A stretch of 64,000 bases of DNA, from NCBI GenBank assembly GCA_963706425.1, contig CAVPMN010000020.1, positions 2,046,001-2,110,000 on the forward strand, given 5' to 3'. The DNA comes from CAVPMN01 sp963706425. GTDB taxonomy: Bacteria > Actinomycetota > Acidimicrobiia > Acidimicrobiales > Acidimicrobilacustridaceae. The translations under genes and the position numbers were made by a program. The notes under the pieces were generated by a model that ran no database searches, was not told the origin of the DNA, and saw only the letters and a program-made list of their open reading frames with translations. This document shows positions 55,532 through 63,909 of the stretch, piece by piece. How positions within the stretch are numbered: the first letter of the stretch is position 1; each line of letters starts with the position of its first letter.

Positions 55532-55996
55532 TCAGACGCGCTGGCCGCACACGGGCCACGGCGAGCGACCGTTGGTCGACCACAGGGCCCGGGTCATGGC
55601 GTCCTGCTCAGCCGGGCTGGCTGCCACAGGGTCGATGCCGGCCAGCCACGGGAAGTGGCGAGCAGCGGTGGAGTTCCAGGTGCTGCGCGAGAACTGGTAG
55701 GCGCCGCGATAGGTGCCGCCGCCGCCGACGGCGCCGTAGTTGCCGTTCGACTCGCAGTGGCGGAGGCGAGCCAGCTGCTCGTCGCTCAGCACGTGGTTGT
55801 ACTTGCCCAGCGCGAACACGCTGTCCCAGTACTTCGTGACCTCGACCGCCTGGGCCTCGATCTCGGCGTCGGTCCACTGGGTGTGGTCGATGCCGTTGTC
55901 GGTGTACCACTGCCGCAGTTCCTGCGGGGAGCAAGCAGCGGCACCGAGCAGTACGGCCACCGCCAGCAGGACCTTGGGCATCCAAGACTTCTTCAT
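55532..55996 (-). CDS. Rpf-like transglycosylase lipoprotein
   Basis: 154 residues. A lipobox, VLLGAAACS, anchors it outside the membrane. The C-terminal domain (LRHCESNGNYGAVGGGGTYR, then GAYQFSRSTWNSTA) matches the resuscitation-promoting-factor/transglycosylase-like fold, with the catalytic Glu in HCESNGNY. It probably cleaves peptidoglycan glycan strands during growth or exit from dormancy. ATG 55996 follows GAAGGAGA. A CRP-type site lies 254 nt upstream. In Mycobacterium tuberculosis the rpfA gene is controlled by CRP and by a c-di-AMP riboswitch, so the long leader here invites comparison. Confidence 0.86.
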   Translation of the reverse strand: MKKSWMPKVLLAVAVLLGAAACSPQELRQWYTDNGIDHTQWTDAEIEAQAVEVTKYWDSVFALGKYNHVLSDEQLARLRHCESNGNYGAVGGGGTYRGAYQFSRSTWNSTAARHFPWLAGIDPVAASPAEQDAMTRALWSTNGRSPWPVCGQRV

Positions 55997-56249
55997 GATG
56001 TTCGGCGTCTCCTTCTCGGCCGAGCCTCCGAGCGCGCGCTCACCCACACCACGGAAACGGAGGTACCCGGAGGCAGCCGCGGGGGAGGCGAACAGGCACT
56101 CAGTGCGGGCGAGGGATTCGTGATCGGAGTGGTCGGTGCGGTTGCACCTGAGCGTCCTCACTCCGACCTCGTGCCCAGGCACCGGCCGTTATGGTTCGTC
56201 GTCCGTGACAGTTTCGGCGCGAACGCAACACATCTGCAACATTTGGAGC
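55997..56249 (-). other. long 5' leader of the Rpf gene
   Basis: About 250 nt without a gene separates the CRP-type site from the Rpf start. The end reads GCTCGGAGGC and then GAGAAGGAG, weakly like the 3' end of ydaO-type c-di-AMP riboswitches, but the conserved CCCGACAGC block was not found. No clear RNA family was assigned. Confidence 0.3.
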
Positions 56250-56263
56250 GTGACGTCCGTCAC
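56250..56263. promoter_or_regulatory. CRP/FNR-type binding site
   Basis: GTGACGTCCGTCAC fits the CRP consensus GTGA-N6-TCAC exactly and is a perfect dyad. It lies upstream of the Rpf-like gene, where M. tuberculosis rpfA also has a CRP site. Confidence 0.6.
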
Positions 56264-56359
56264 TCTTCGCCGAAATAGGCCATCTGACCTAGAGCGCCGT
56301 TCCGATCCGAATCGAGCCCCGGACGCGGCTCGAGCCCCGTCGTGACGGGGCCCGAGGAG

Positions 56360-56448
56360 CGGAGAGGGTGGGATTTGAACCCACGGAGAGCGTGAACCCT
56401 CACCTCCTTAGCAGGGAGGCCCGATCGACCAGACTCTGGCACCTCTCC
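56360..56448 (-). tRNA. tRNA-Ser (anticodon GCT)
   Basis: Minus-strand cloverleaf with acceptor GGAGAGG/CCTCTCC, a long variable arm typical of serine tRNAs, anticodon stem CCTCC with loop CTGCTAA, and a T arm with GGGTTCAAATCCC. The 3' CCA is not encoded. Confidence 0.95.
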
Positions 56449-56507
56449 TCGTGAAGGCGAATGCTACACATCGCATCTCGACCCTCGAAGCAAGGGAACC
56501 GCCCGAG

Positions 56508-56592
56508 CGGAGGGAGGGGGATTCGAACCCCCGGATGGTTGCCCATCAACGGTTTTCAAGACCGTCGCAATCGTCCGCTCTGCCATCCCTCC
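56508..56592 (-). tRNA. tRNA-Ser (anticodon TGA)
   Basis: Minus-strand cloverleaf with acceptor GGAGGGA/TCCCTCC, a long variable arm, anticodon loop CTTGAAA reading TGA, and T arm GGGGGTTCGAATCCCC. The 3' CCA is not encoded. It lies 59 nt from the other tRNA-Ser gene. Confidence 0.95.
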
Positions 56593-56612
56593 GTCGTCGA
56601 GACTAGCGACGC

Positions 56613-57291
56613 CTAGCGACGCCGGCCCTTCCCCAACATCGCCATCATGAAGTCGGACAACCACGCCTCGTACCGCTCGGGCGTCCAGCCGCGCTCGATC
56701 ACGAACAGCCGGTAGAGCTGCGGGGAGTTCGCCACCCACAACACATCGCGCGCCTCCTCGGCACTGACGCCCGTCACGTAGACAACCCGTCTCCTCGAGG
56801 TTGGCGGCGAACTCAGTCATCCCCTGCAGCCGCCCGTCAGCGGCCGGGTCGACCAGGGCGGCCAGGGCCTCGTCCTGCGCCGCGCCTTGCTCGAGGGCCT
56901 GCCACAACGGCGCCAAGCGGCCGAGGATCGAGCGCACCAGGGTGGCGAAGAGCCGGAACTTCGCCCGAGCGGTGGGCGCCTGCTGGATCTCGTGGATGAC
57001 CTCGCGCTCGTTGAGGGGAATGGGCAGGTCGTCACCGGCGATCGCCACGTCGATGGCCTGCTTCAACACCTCGGGCTTGGGTCCCACCGACGCGTAGACG
57101 GTCTCGGTCGACACGCCCGCGGCCTCGGCGATGTCACCCATCGTCGTAGAGCCGTAGCCGCGCTCGGCGAAGAGTCGTGTCGCCGCCTCGAGGACCTCGC
57201 GGCGCGTGCGCATCGCCTGGCTCTGGCGCCGCGAGCTGTCGTAGCGCCGCCGGCCAGCGGGCCGATCTGCCGAAGAAGCCTTGACGTCCAT
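56613..57291 (-). CDS. TetR-family regulator (frameshifted near 56785)
   Basis: A protein of about 225 residues. The helix-turn-helix is near residues 40-65 (AERGYGSTTMGDIAEAAGVS, then TETVYASVGPKPE). The C-terminal half is helical, and after the shift it ends VVYVTGVSAEEARDVLWVA then FMMAMLGKGRRR-stop. One extra base near 56785, in the run AGACGGGTTGTC, splits the frame. ATG 57291. The dyad at 57297-57341 separates it from the divergent gene 57374-57676, its likely target. The tRNA-Ser(TGA) gene lies just beyond its stop. Confidence 0.85.
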
Positions 57292-57296
57292 AGGGC

Positions 57297-57341
57297 TTCA
57301 TCATATGGTGCTCGTATTCATTACAGAGCACCTCAGATGAA
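57297..57341. promoter_or_regulatory. dyad operator between TetR and divergent gene
   Basis: GGTGCTC (57307-57313) and GAGCACC (57326-57332) form the core, extended outward by TTCATC and GATGAA. The arms match imperfectly over 16 nt. Probable binding site for the adjacent TetR protein. Confidence 0.7.
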
Positions 57342-57373
57342 TTGAGGAGCTACCAGCACAAGGGGAGCAACCC

Positions 57374-57676
57374 ATGGCCTTCGCCTTCATCCAGGACATG
57401 CCCATCACCACCGACGACTACGACCGCCTGATGGACGAGATGGGCCGCGACACCCCCGCCGGCCTGATCGCGCATGTGGTGGCCAAGACCGACGACGGCC
57501 TGCGCTACGTCGACGTCTGGGAGACCGAGGGGGACTGGAAGGCCTTCCACGAGCAGCGCATCGAGCCCGCCCTCGGGCGCATCTACGCCGGCACCGAGCG
57601 TCCCGACCTGAGCGCGATGCGCGTCGAGATGCTCGACGTCCACGACGTCATCGCCCCCCACCAAATTGGTGCGTGA
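57374..57676 (+). CDS. small dimeric-barrel-like hypothetical protein; stop from palindrome F
   Basis: 100 residues, cytoplasmic. ITTDDYDRLMDEMGRDTPAG, then AHVVAKTDDGLRYVDVWET and FHEQRIEPALGRI resemble the antibiotic-biosynthesis-monooxygenase/DUF1330-like dimeric alpha+beta barrel proteins. ATG 57374 follows AGGGGAGC. It is divergent from the TetR gene and is its probable target. The last residues, His-Gln-Ile-Gly-Ala-stop, are read from the left arm of palindrome F. Exact function unknown. Confidence 0.75.
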   Translation: MAFAFIQDMPITTDDYDRLMDEMGRDTPAGLIAHVVAKTDDGLRYVDVWETEGDWKAFHEQRIEPALGRIYAGTERPDLSAMRVEMLDVHDVIAPHQIGA

Positions 57677-57709
57677 AACACCCCATACGGTGGTTTCACG
57701 CACCAATTT
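57663..57709. repeat. convergent-junction palindrome, copy F (encodes a gene end)
   Basis: AAATTGGTGCGTGAAAC (57663-57679) is repeated inverted as GTTTCACGCACCAATTT (57693-57709). Its left arm encodes the last three residues and the TGA of the plus-strand gene. The pheA gene converges 8 nt beyond. Confidence 0.9.
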
Positions 57710-57716
57710 CGCTGAG

Positions 57717-58710
57717 TTAGCGGGAGCGGACCTGGCTGCGTAGGTCGGCGAGCCACTCGTCGGCCCGCTTCCACGCCAGGTCGGCTTCGCGTCGCACCGC
57801 CGGGCCGTGCGCGCCGGCCGCGGGATACGAGCCGAGGAACTTCACGTCGGTCTGCTTCATCTTCAGGTTGCGCAGCGCGTCGGCCACCAGCTCGTCGTCG
57901 AGATGGCCCTCGAGGTCGATCAGGAAGCAATAGTCGCCGAGGCCGCGCTTGGTCGGGCGTGACTCGAGCTTCGACAGGTTGATGGCCCGGGCGGCGAACT
58001 CCTGCAGGATCGACAGCAGGCTGCCCGGCGCATCGGCCCGCTGGAACACCACGATCGACGTCTTGTCGTGGCCGGTGGCGGCAGGCACGCCGTCGCGTGA
58101 CACCACCACGAAGCGGGTGGCGTTCTCGGGATGGTCCTCGATGCCGCTCGCCAGCACGTCGAGCCCGTAGACCTCGGCTGCGTGGGCGGTGCCGATCGCC
58201 GCGGTGTGGCCGTCGCCGCTCTCGGCCAGGGTGCGGGCCGCGTCGGCGGTCGAGTTGGTGGCCTGCGCCTGCACGCCCGGGCAGATGCTCGTTGAGAAAG
58301 CCGCGGCACTGCGCGGTCGCGTGGGGGAACGACACCACCGTCTTGATGTCGTCGAGCACTGCACCCGGCCGGGCGAGCAGGCACAGGTGGACGGCGATCA
58401 CCACCTCGCGCTGGATCAGCAGGTCGGTTTCGAAGGCGAGGGTGTCGAGGGTGACGTTGACCGAGCCTTCGATGGCGTTCTCGATGGCGACGAAGCCGGC
58501 GTCGACCTCACCGGAGGCTGCGGCCGCGAGCACGTCGGGGATCGAACCGATGGGCACCAACTGCGCCTGCGCGAGATCGGCCTGGGTGAGCAGCGCTTGC
58601 TCGGTGAAGGTGCCGGCCGGGCCGAGGAAGCCCAGACGCACCGCGCCCATGTCGGCCGCGAGCGGTGCGGTCGTCGACGGGGCAGGTGCAGATGCGGCAG
58701 GTTCGTCCAC
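57717..58710 (-). CDS. pheA: prephenate dehydratase (frameshifted near 58285)
   Basis: A protein of about 330 residues that converts prephenate to phenylpyruvate in phenylalanine synthesis. The prephenate-binding region begins LGFLGPAGTFTEQAL; NSTADAART and the catalytic TRF motif in ENATRFVVVS are present. A C-terminal ACT domain (ESRPTKRGLGDYCFLIDLEG) confers Phe feedback control. One extra base near 58280-58290 splits HLPG from VQAQATNSTADA. The GTG at 58710 is chosen to avoid overlap with the divergent larB gene 19 nt away. Palindrome F lies beyond the stop. Confidence 0.9.
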
Positions 58711-58729
58711 GACGGAGCAGGATAGTGAC

Positions 58730-59489
58730 GTGGACGAGGTCACCCTTCGGCAGTTGCTCGACGAGGTGCGCAGCGGCGTGATCGACCCCGACGAGGCCGT
58801 CGCCCAATTGCGCCGCCTGCCGTTCGCCGACCTCGGCTTCGCGCGGGTCGATCATCACCGGGCCTTGCGGGTGGGCATGGCCGAAACCGTCTACGGGCCG
58901 GGCAAGACCCCGCAGCAGTGCGCCGCCATCGTGGCGGAGCTGCTCGCCCAGCGGGCCGCATCGCCCGGTCATCCTGTCGCGCGCCGCCACCGATCAGATC
59001 GAGGCGTCGCTGGCCATCAACCCCGGTGGTGTCCAAGAGGGCCACACCGTGGTGTGGCGACCGTCGGCCCGGCGCGCCGAGACCGTCGCCGTGGTCACCG
59101 CCGGCACCGCCGACCAGCCGGTGGCCGACGAGTGCGCGGCCACCCTCGGCGCCCACGGGTTCGACCCGTTGCGCATCACCGATGTCGGGGTGGCGGGGCT
59201 GCACCGCATCCTCGACGCCGCCGACGAGCTGGCTGCGGCCGACGCGGTGGTGGTGATCGCCGGGATGGAAGGGGCTCTGGCCAGCGTGGTCGGTGGCATC
59301 ACGGCGGCGCCTGTCGTGGCCGTGCCCACCAGCGTGGGCTACGGCGCCGGGCTCGAGGGCGTCACCGCCCTGCTCGGCATGTTGGCGTCGTGCGCGTCGG
59401 GTGTCACCGTCGTCGGCATCGACAACGGGTTCGGCGCGGCGTGCGCGGTGGTGCGCTTGTTGCCCGCTTCGGTGACCACCCGTGCCTGA
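58730..59489 (+). CDS. larB: LarB, nickel-pincer cofactor carboxylase/hydrolase (frameshifted near 58960)
   Basis: A protein of about 252 residues. LarB carboxylates and hydrolyses nicotinic acid adenine dinucleotide in synthesis of the nickel-pincer nucleotide used by lactate racemase-like enzymes. The N-terminal LRQLLDEVRSGVIDPDEAVA, then GMAETVYGPGKTPQQ, and the PurE-like C-terminal domain (GTADQPVADECAATLGAHG; SVGYGAGLEGVTALLGML) are typical. One extra base near 58957 separates the two halves. Start GTG 58730. It overlaps larC by 8 nt. larE and the cofactor-using enzyme are not in the window. Confidence 0.9.
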
Positions 59490-60751
59490 GCGAGCGCGCC
59501 GGTCGAGCCGTGTCGCGTGGTTCCACTGCTTCTCGGGCATCGCAGGCGACATGGCCCTCGGCGCGCTGGTCGATGCGGGGGCCGACCTCGGTGAGGTGCG
59601 CCAGCTCTGCGAACGGTTGCCCGTCGGTGGATGGGAGCTCGAGGGCGAAGCGGTCATGCGGTGTGGCATCGCCGGCACCAAGATCCACGTGCACGCCCAG
59701 GAGACCACCGTCGTGCGCACCGCCGCGCACGTCACCGCGCTCGTCGAGGAGGCCCGCCTGCCCGACCGTGTGCGCCAGCGGGCGTTGGCCACGTTCCAGG
59801 CGCTCGCCGTCGCCGAGGGTCGCCTCCATCGCCGGCCGCCCGAACAGGTGCACTTCCACGAGGTGGGGGGCATCGACGCCATCGTCGATGTGGTGGGCAC
59901 GTGCGCGGCACTCGAACTGCTCGACATCGACGAGGTGACCTCGAGCCCGGTGGCCAACGGCATCGGCATGGTGCGCACCGCCCACGGCCTGATGCCCAAC
60001 CCCGCCCCCGCCGTGGTGGCGCTGCTCGAGGGTGCGCCCACCTACGGCATCAACCTCGGCCGCGAGCTCACCACGCCCACCGGCGCCGCGCTGCTCGGCG
60101 TCCATGGTCACGACCTGGGGGCCGATGCCCGACCTCACCATCGAGGCCACGGGCTTCGGGGCCGGCACCGCCGAGTTCGACGACCGGCCCAACCTCACCC
60201 AGGTGGTGGTGGGCGAGCGGCACGAGCAGCTCGACGCCGGCCAGCCGGTGGTGCTGCTCGAGGTCAACGTCGACGACGCCACCGGCGAGCAGCTCGCCCA
60301 CGCCATCGCCGCCTTGCTCGACGCCGGCGCCCACGATGCCTGGGTCACGCCGATCCTCATGAAGAAGGGACGGCCGGCGCACACGGTGAGCGCCCTGGCC
60401 GACGTCTCGCTCGCCGCACAGGTGGCCGGCACGCTCACCTCGTCGACCGGCTCGCTCGGCGTGCGAGGCCACACGCTCGAGCGCTGGCCCCAGGCACGTG
60501 ACGAGAGCCAGGTCGACGTCGACGGCTTCCCGGTGCGGGTCAAGGTGGGCCGCGGTCGGGTGAAGGTGGAGGACGACGATGCGGCTCGCGTCGCTCGCCG
60601 CACCGGCCGCCCCGTGCGTGAGGTGGTGTCGATCGCCGAGGAGCGGTGGCGCCATCAGCACCACGAGCACGGTCATCTGCACGGTGTGCCGAGCGCCGAC
60701 CGCCGCCCCGACGGTGACGGTCGCCCGGACGGCGACGACGACGCCAGCTGA
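59482..60751 (+). CDS. larC: LarC, nickel insertion protein (frameshifted near 60118)
   Basis: A protein of about 422 residues that inserts nickel into the pincer cofactor using CTP. The N-terminal part has HCFSGIAGDMALGALVDAGA and VHFHEVGGIDAIVDVVG. The C-terminal part (IEATGFGAGTAEFDDRPN; VNVDDATGEQLAHAI; VTPILMKKGRPAHTVSAL) continues in a frame one nucleotide ahead, after the run GGGGG near 60117-60121. Its tail is His-rich (RWRHQHHEHGHLHG), as expected for a nickel carrier. In Lactobacillus plantarum, LarC is made by ribosomal frameshifting, but the +1 step in a G run here is more easily an extra base. Confidence 0.88.
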
Positions 60752-60772
60752 TCCGAAACGCGATCGTCGGGG

Positions 60773-61258
60773 TCAGGCCGAGCCGCGTCGGCGCTGCACC
60801 ATGCCGGTGACGGTCAGCGCCACTCCCGCGCCGAGCAACGGCACGAACACGATTGCTGTGCCCCAGTCGATGCGGGTCGGTGGATCGTCTGCTGAGAACA
60901 CCAGCAGGGTTGCTCCCGCAGCGCCGGGTGAAACGAACGTCCAGTCGCCTTCGTCGAGCTCGAGCACCTCGAAGCCCGCGATGGGCGACGAGACGAACTC
61001 GGCGACCTCTGCGGTCTTGCCATCGGTCGCGGTCGGACGTGGAGCCCACGTCAGGCCTCCCGCTGGACCGTAGAAGTCGAGGGCGGCGACGTACCGGCCG
61101 GACCGGTTGATGCCGACCTTCGTGTAGCCGGACTCGTCCAGCTCCTGTCGCAGGCTGTCGCCATCTGGGTCGAAGCTCGGGTTGCGCACGGTCAGCAGCA
61201 GGACGATCGCGCCGGCGACGAGCAAGCAAATGCCGAGCGGGAGGAGCCGATTGTGCAT
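60773..61258 (-). CDS. hypothetical two-helix membrane protein
   Basis: About 161 residues from ATG 61258 (an upstream GTG at 61291 is possible). It has an N-terminal helix, LLPLGICLLVAGAIVLLL, a C-terminal helix, AIVFVPLLGAGVALTVTGMV, and an extracytoplasmic middle with beta-rich character. No family was recognised. It lies downstream of the desaturase gene on the same strand, 82 nt apart, and converges with larC. Confidence 0.65.
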   Translation of the reverse strand: MHNRLLPLGICLLVAGAIVLLLTVRNPSFDPDGDSLRQELDESGYTKVGINRSGRYVAALDFYGPAGGLTWAPRPTATDGKTAEVAEFVSSPIAGFEVLELDEGDWTFVSPGAAGATLLVFSADDPPTRIDWGTAIVFVPLLGAGVALTVTGMVQRRRGSA

Positions 61259-61339
61259 GCCGGGCGTGGTGTCGGAGCGAATCGGGGCCACGAGCCCGGC
61301 GCCGCAACGCTCGGCAACGAGCTTCCCGCGGTCGGCGAA

Positions 61340-62370
61340 TCAGCCCGACGACAGGGCGCGCCAGAGCGAGGTGTAGTTGGGATAGGTGATGTCGTCGGTG
61401 ATCCAGCCCTCGTCGACGAGCAGCTGGTGCAGCACCGGCAGCTTCTGGAACGGCACGCCCATGTCGGCGTGGTGGGCCAGGTGCCAGCCGGTGTTGAACG
61501 GCACGAACCAGAAGCGAGCCAACCGCAGGTCTGGCGGATCACGTGGGTGGTCATGCGCCGGTCGGGCGAACGGGTCATGCCGCCGTGCTCGGCGATGGCC
61601 CGCAGCCGGTTGAGCACCCGCCACACCGTCATCCACGGCGCGAGCCAGAAGAGCGGCCACAGCCACCAACGGCCGAGCACCAGCCACAGGCCGGCGAAGA
61701 GGACGAACTGGGTGGCCACGATGCGCAGCGCGACGGGTCGGGCCTGCGGACTGCGGAAGGCGAAGATGAGGCCCTTCAGGTTCTTCCAGCCCGACGTGCC
61801 GCGCAGGTCACGCCACAGCTTGCGCTTCATCGAGGCGCGCGTGATCGGGTAGCCGAGATAGAGGTTGAGATCGGGCTCGGTGGGGCCCATCTCGTCCTTG
61901 TGGTGGGCGAAGTGGCTGCGGCGGTAGGCATGGAACGGCACCAGGCCGGGGTAGGACAGCAGCCACTGACCGACGAAGTCGTTGACGCGCTTCTTGCTGA
62001 AGAGCAGCCGGTGAGCTGCTTCGTGACTCAAGATGGCGAACAGACCGATCGCCCGACCCATGAGCACGAAGGTGATCCCCCACACGACCAGAGCCAACGC
62101 CAGGGGTAGGCGCACCGTGATCCAGCACGACAGGGCGAGCAGTCCGACCGACTGCACCCATACCGACGCCACGTTGAACGCGTTGCGCACGTTCGGGACG
62201 CGCCGCAGGTCCTCGCGGATCGAGGGCACCGGCATGCCGGTCACCGTGAGCCGCTCGGTGGGCAACACGTCGGGGAGCACCTCGGGCACCGGCACCATGT
62301 CGCCGTCGCGATGGCGCACCGGTGGTCGGGCCTTCGGTGGGGTCGGCGAGGGTGCCGCGGGAGAGGCCAT
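61340..62370 (-). CDS. membrane fatty acid desaturase (frameshifted near 61525)
   Basis: A protein of about 343 residues with the three histidine clusters of integral di-iron desaturases: ILSHEAAHRLLF, RSHFAHHKDEMG and WHLAHHADMGVPF. Four hydrophobic helices are visible. A base is missing near 61525, between MTTHVIRQT and LARFWFVPFNTGWH. ATG 62370; a GTG at 62382 in the same frame is an alternative. The dyad GTATTACA-N24-TGTAATAC upstream may be the operator of a lipid-responsive regulator. It likely introduces a double bond into acyl-lipids or acyl-CoA. Confidence 0.86.
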
Positions 62371-62389
62371 TCCTGTGCTCACTCGCTCA

Positions 62390-62429
62390 GTATTACAAGA
62401 ATCGAATGACTGTGCAAACTCTGTAATAC
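62390..62429. promoter_or_regulatory. dyad GTATTACA-N24-TGTAATAC, operator or promoter region
   Basis: An 8-bp perfect inverted repeat (62390-62397 and 62422-62429) in a relatively AT-rich stretch between the divergent desaturase and diguanylate cyclase genes. It probably controls the desaturase. Confidence 0.6.
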
Positions 62430-62492
62430 GCCAGGGCCGCTGGTGTGACGGGTGCGGTGGCCAGGCGCGTGTGAATGCCGGTCCCGACCCGC

Positions 62493-62498
62493 GAGACT
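62493..62498 (+). promoter_or_regulatory. -10-like GAGACT box for the diguanylate cyclase
   Basis: GAGACT ends 7 nt before the GTG at 62506, with the same surrounding sequence as the box upstream of Anbu. It implies a leaderless mRNA and supports the start choice. Confidence 0.4.
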
Positions 62499-62505
62499 GG
62501 CGCCC

Positions 62506-63879
62506 GTGACCAGCGCGTTCCTCCCCGATCGGGCCCTGTGGGCCCAGCTCGCCGGCGAGCACGCGCCCGACCAGATGCTGGTGATCGAGCCGTCGGGTCG
62601 CATCGTCTGGGCCAACGACCGCGGCGCCGACGTGTTCGGCTGGAGCGTCGACGAGCTCGTCGGCCGGTCGGTGTTCGACCTGGTGCACCCCGACGACCGC
62701 AAGCTGGCCACCGCCAACCTGTCGCTGCTCACCGCCGCCGATTCACCGCCCCGGCCTGGTCGTCACCGCTCCCTCGCCCGGGACGGCTCCTGGATCGAGG
62801 TCGAGGTCAACGCGTCGCCACCGGTCGACTCCGGTGCTCCTGGGCTCGACCGGGTGCTGGTGCTGTCGGTGCGGCGCAACAGCCAGCACGTGGGTGCGCT
62901 GCTCGACGCCCTGGCTGGCCAGCGCCCGTTGCAGGAGATGATGGAGGTCGTCCTGTCGACCTTCCGCGATCCCGCCTACCGCTCGGCGTCGGTCATCCGG
63001 TTCCACGACAGCTCGGGCGCGGTGGCCGTGTCCGACGTCGAGCTGCCCATCAAGCTCACCGGCGGCTCCAACGGCCCCATCGGTCGACCGGCTCCGTGGA
63101 ACCTGGCCGATCCCGCGGTCGGCCCGGTCGCCATCACCGACCTCGATCGCCTGGCCCCCGACGTGGCCCAGGCCGCGCGCGACCACGGCTTCGTGGGCTG
63201 CGTGGTGCAGGCCATCCCCGACCCCGCCGGCTACCCGCCCACCTGCATCGTGCGCTGGGCATCGATGCCCGGCGTGGTCGACGTGTCGCGCACCTGGATG
63301 CCGGGCGAGCCCGCGCACCTGGTGAGCCTCGTGCTGCAACAGCGTCATCGCCGTGAGCTGCTCGAACACGCGGCCCGTCACGACGTGCTCACCGGCTTGG
63401 CCAACCGGCGCCAGTTCGTCGAGCGCCTCCAGAGCGAGCTCACCCGGCGCGACCGGGGTGGTTCGAGCGTGGCCCTCATCTACATCGACCTCGACGGCTT
63501 CAAGCAGGTCAACGACCAGCACGGCCATGGCGTGGGCGACGCCCTGCTGCGGCACCTCTCCGAGCGCATGCGGCGCGCCGTGCGCCCCACCGACCTCGTG
63601 GCCCGCCTCGGCGGCGACGAGTTCGCCATCGTGTGCTCCGATCCCGAGATCGCCAACACGGCGATGCACGTCGTCGAACGTGTGCACGCCAAGCTCTCGC
63701 AGCCCTTCGAGGTGAAGGGCATCCGGGTGCAGCTCGGCGCCAGCATCGGCATCGCCCTCGACCAGGAAGCCGGCGACGACCAGCTCATCGAGCTGGCCGA
63801 CCGGGCCATGTATCAGGCCAAGCAGCGCGGCAAGGGCGGCTGGGTGCTCTCCGACGGCACGCTCACCATCGAGAGCTGA
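62506..63879 (+). CDS. PAS-GGDEF diguanylate cyclase
   Basis: 457 residues, soluble. A PAS domain covers about 18-130 (MLVIEPSGRIVWANDRGADV), a GAF-like or spacer region follows to about 285, and a GGDEF domain to the end. The active site is ARLGGDEFAIV, and an inhibitory RxxD site (RPTD) lies five residues before it, so product inhibition by c-di-GMP is likely. There is no EAL domain. It probably makes c-di-GMP in response to a PAS-bound signal. The GTG at 62506 removes a non-conserved arginine-rich leader present in longer starts. Confidence 0.92.
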   Translation: MTSAFLPDRALWAQLAGEHAPDQMLVIEPSGRIVWANDRGADVFGWSVDELVGRSVFDLVHPDDRKLATANLSLLTAADSPPRPGRHRSLARDGSWIEVEVNASPPVDSGAPGLDRVLVLSVRRNSQHVGALLDALAGQRPLQEMMEVVLSTFRDPAYRSASVIRFHDSSGAVAVSDVELPIKLTGGSNGPIGRPAPWNLADPAVGPVAITDLDRLAPDVAQAARDHGFVGCVVQAIPDPAGYPPTCIVRWASMPGVVDVSRTWMPGEPAHLVSLVLQQRHRRELLEHAARHDVLTGLANRRQFVERLQSELTRRDRGGSSVALIYIDLDGFKQVNDQHGHGVGDALLRHLSERMRRAVRPTDLVARLGGDEFAIVCSDPEIANTAMHVVERVHAKLSQPFEVKGIRVQLGASIGIALDQEAGDDQLIELADRAMYQAKQRGKGGWVLSDGTLTIES

Positions 63880-63909
63880 GCGGCACCGACGACGGTCGGC
63901 GACAGAGGG

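Noticed and set aside
55997..56249. Firm call of a ydaO c-di-AMP riboswitch upstream of Rpf
   Set aside because: Only weak similarity at the 3' end; the CCCGACAGC core was not found, so it is listed only as a leader needing a covariance search.
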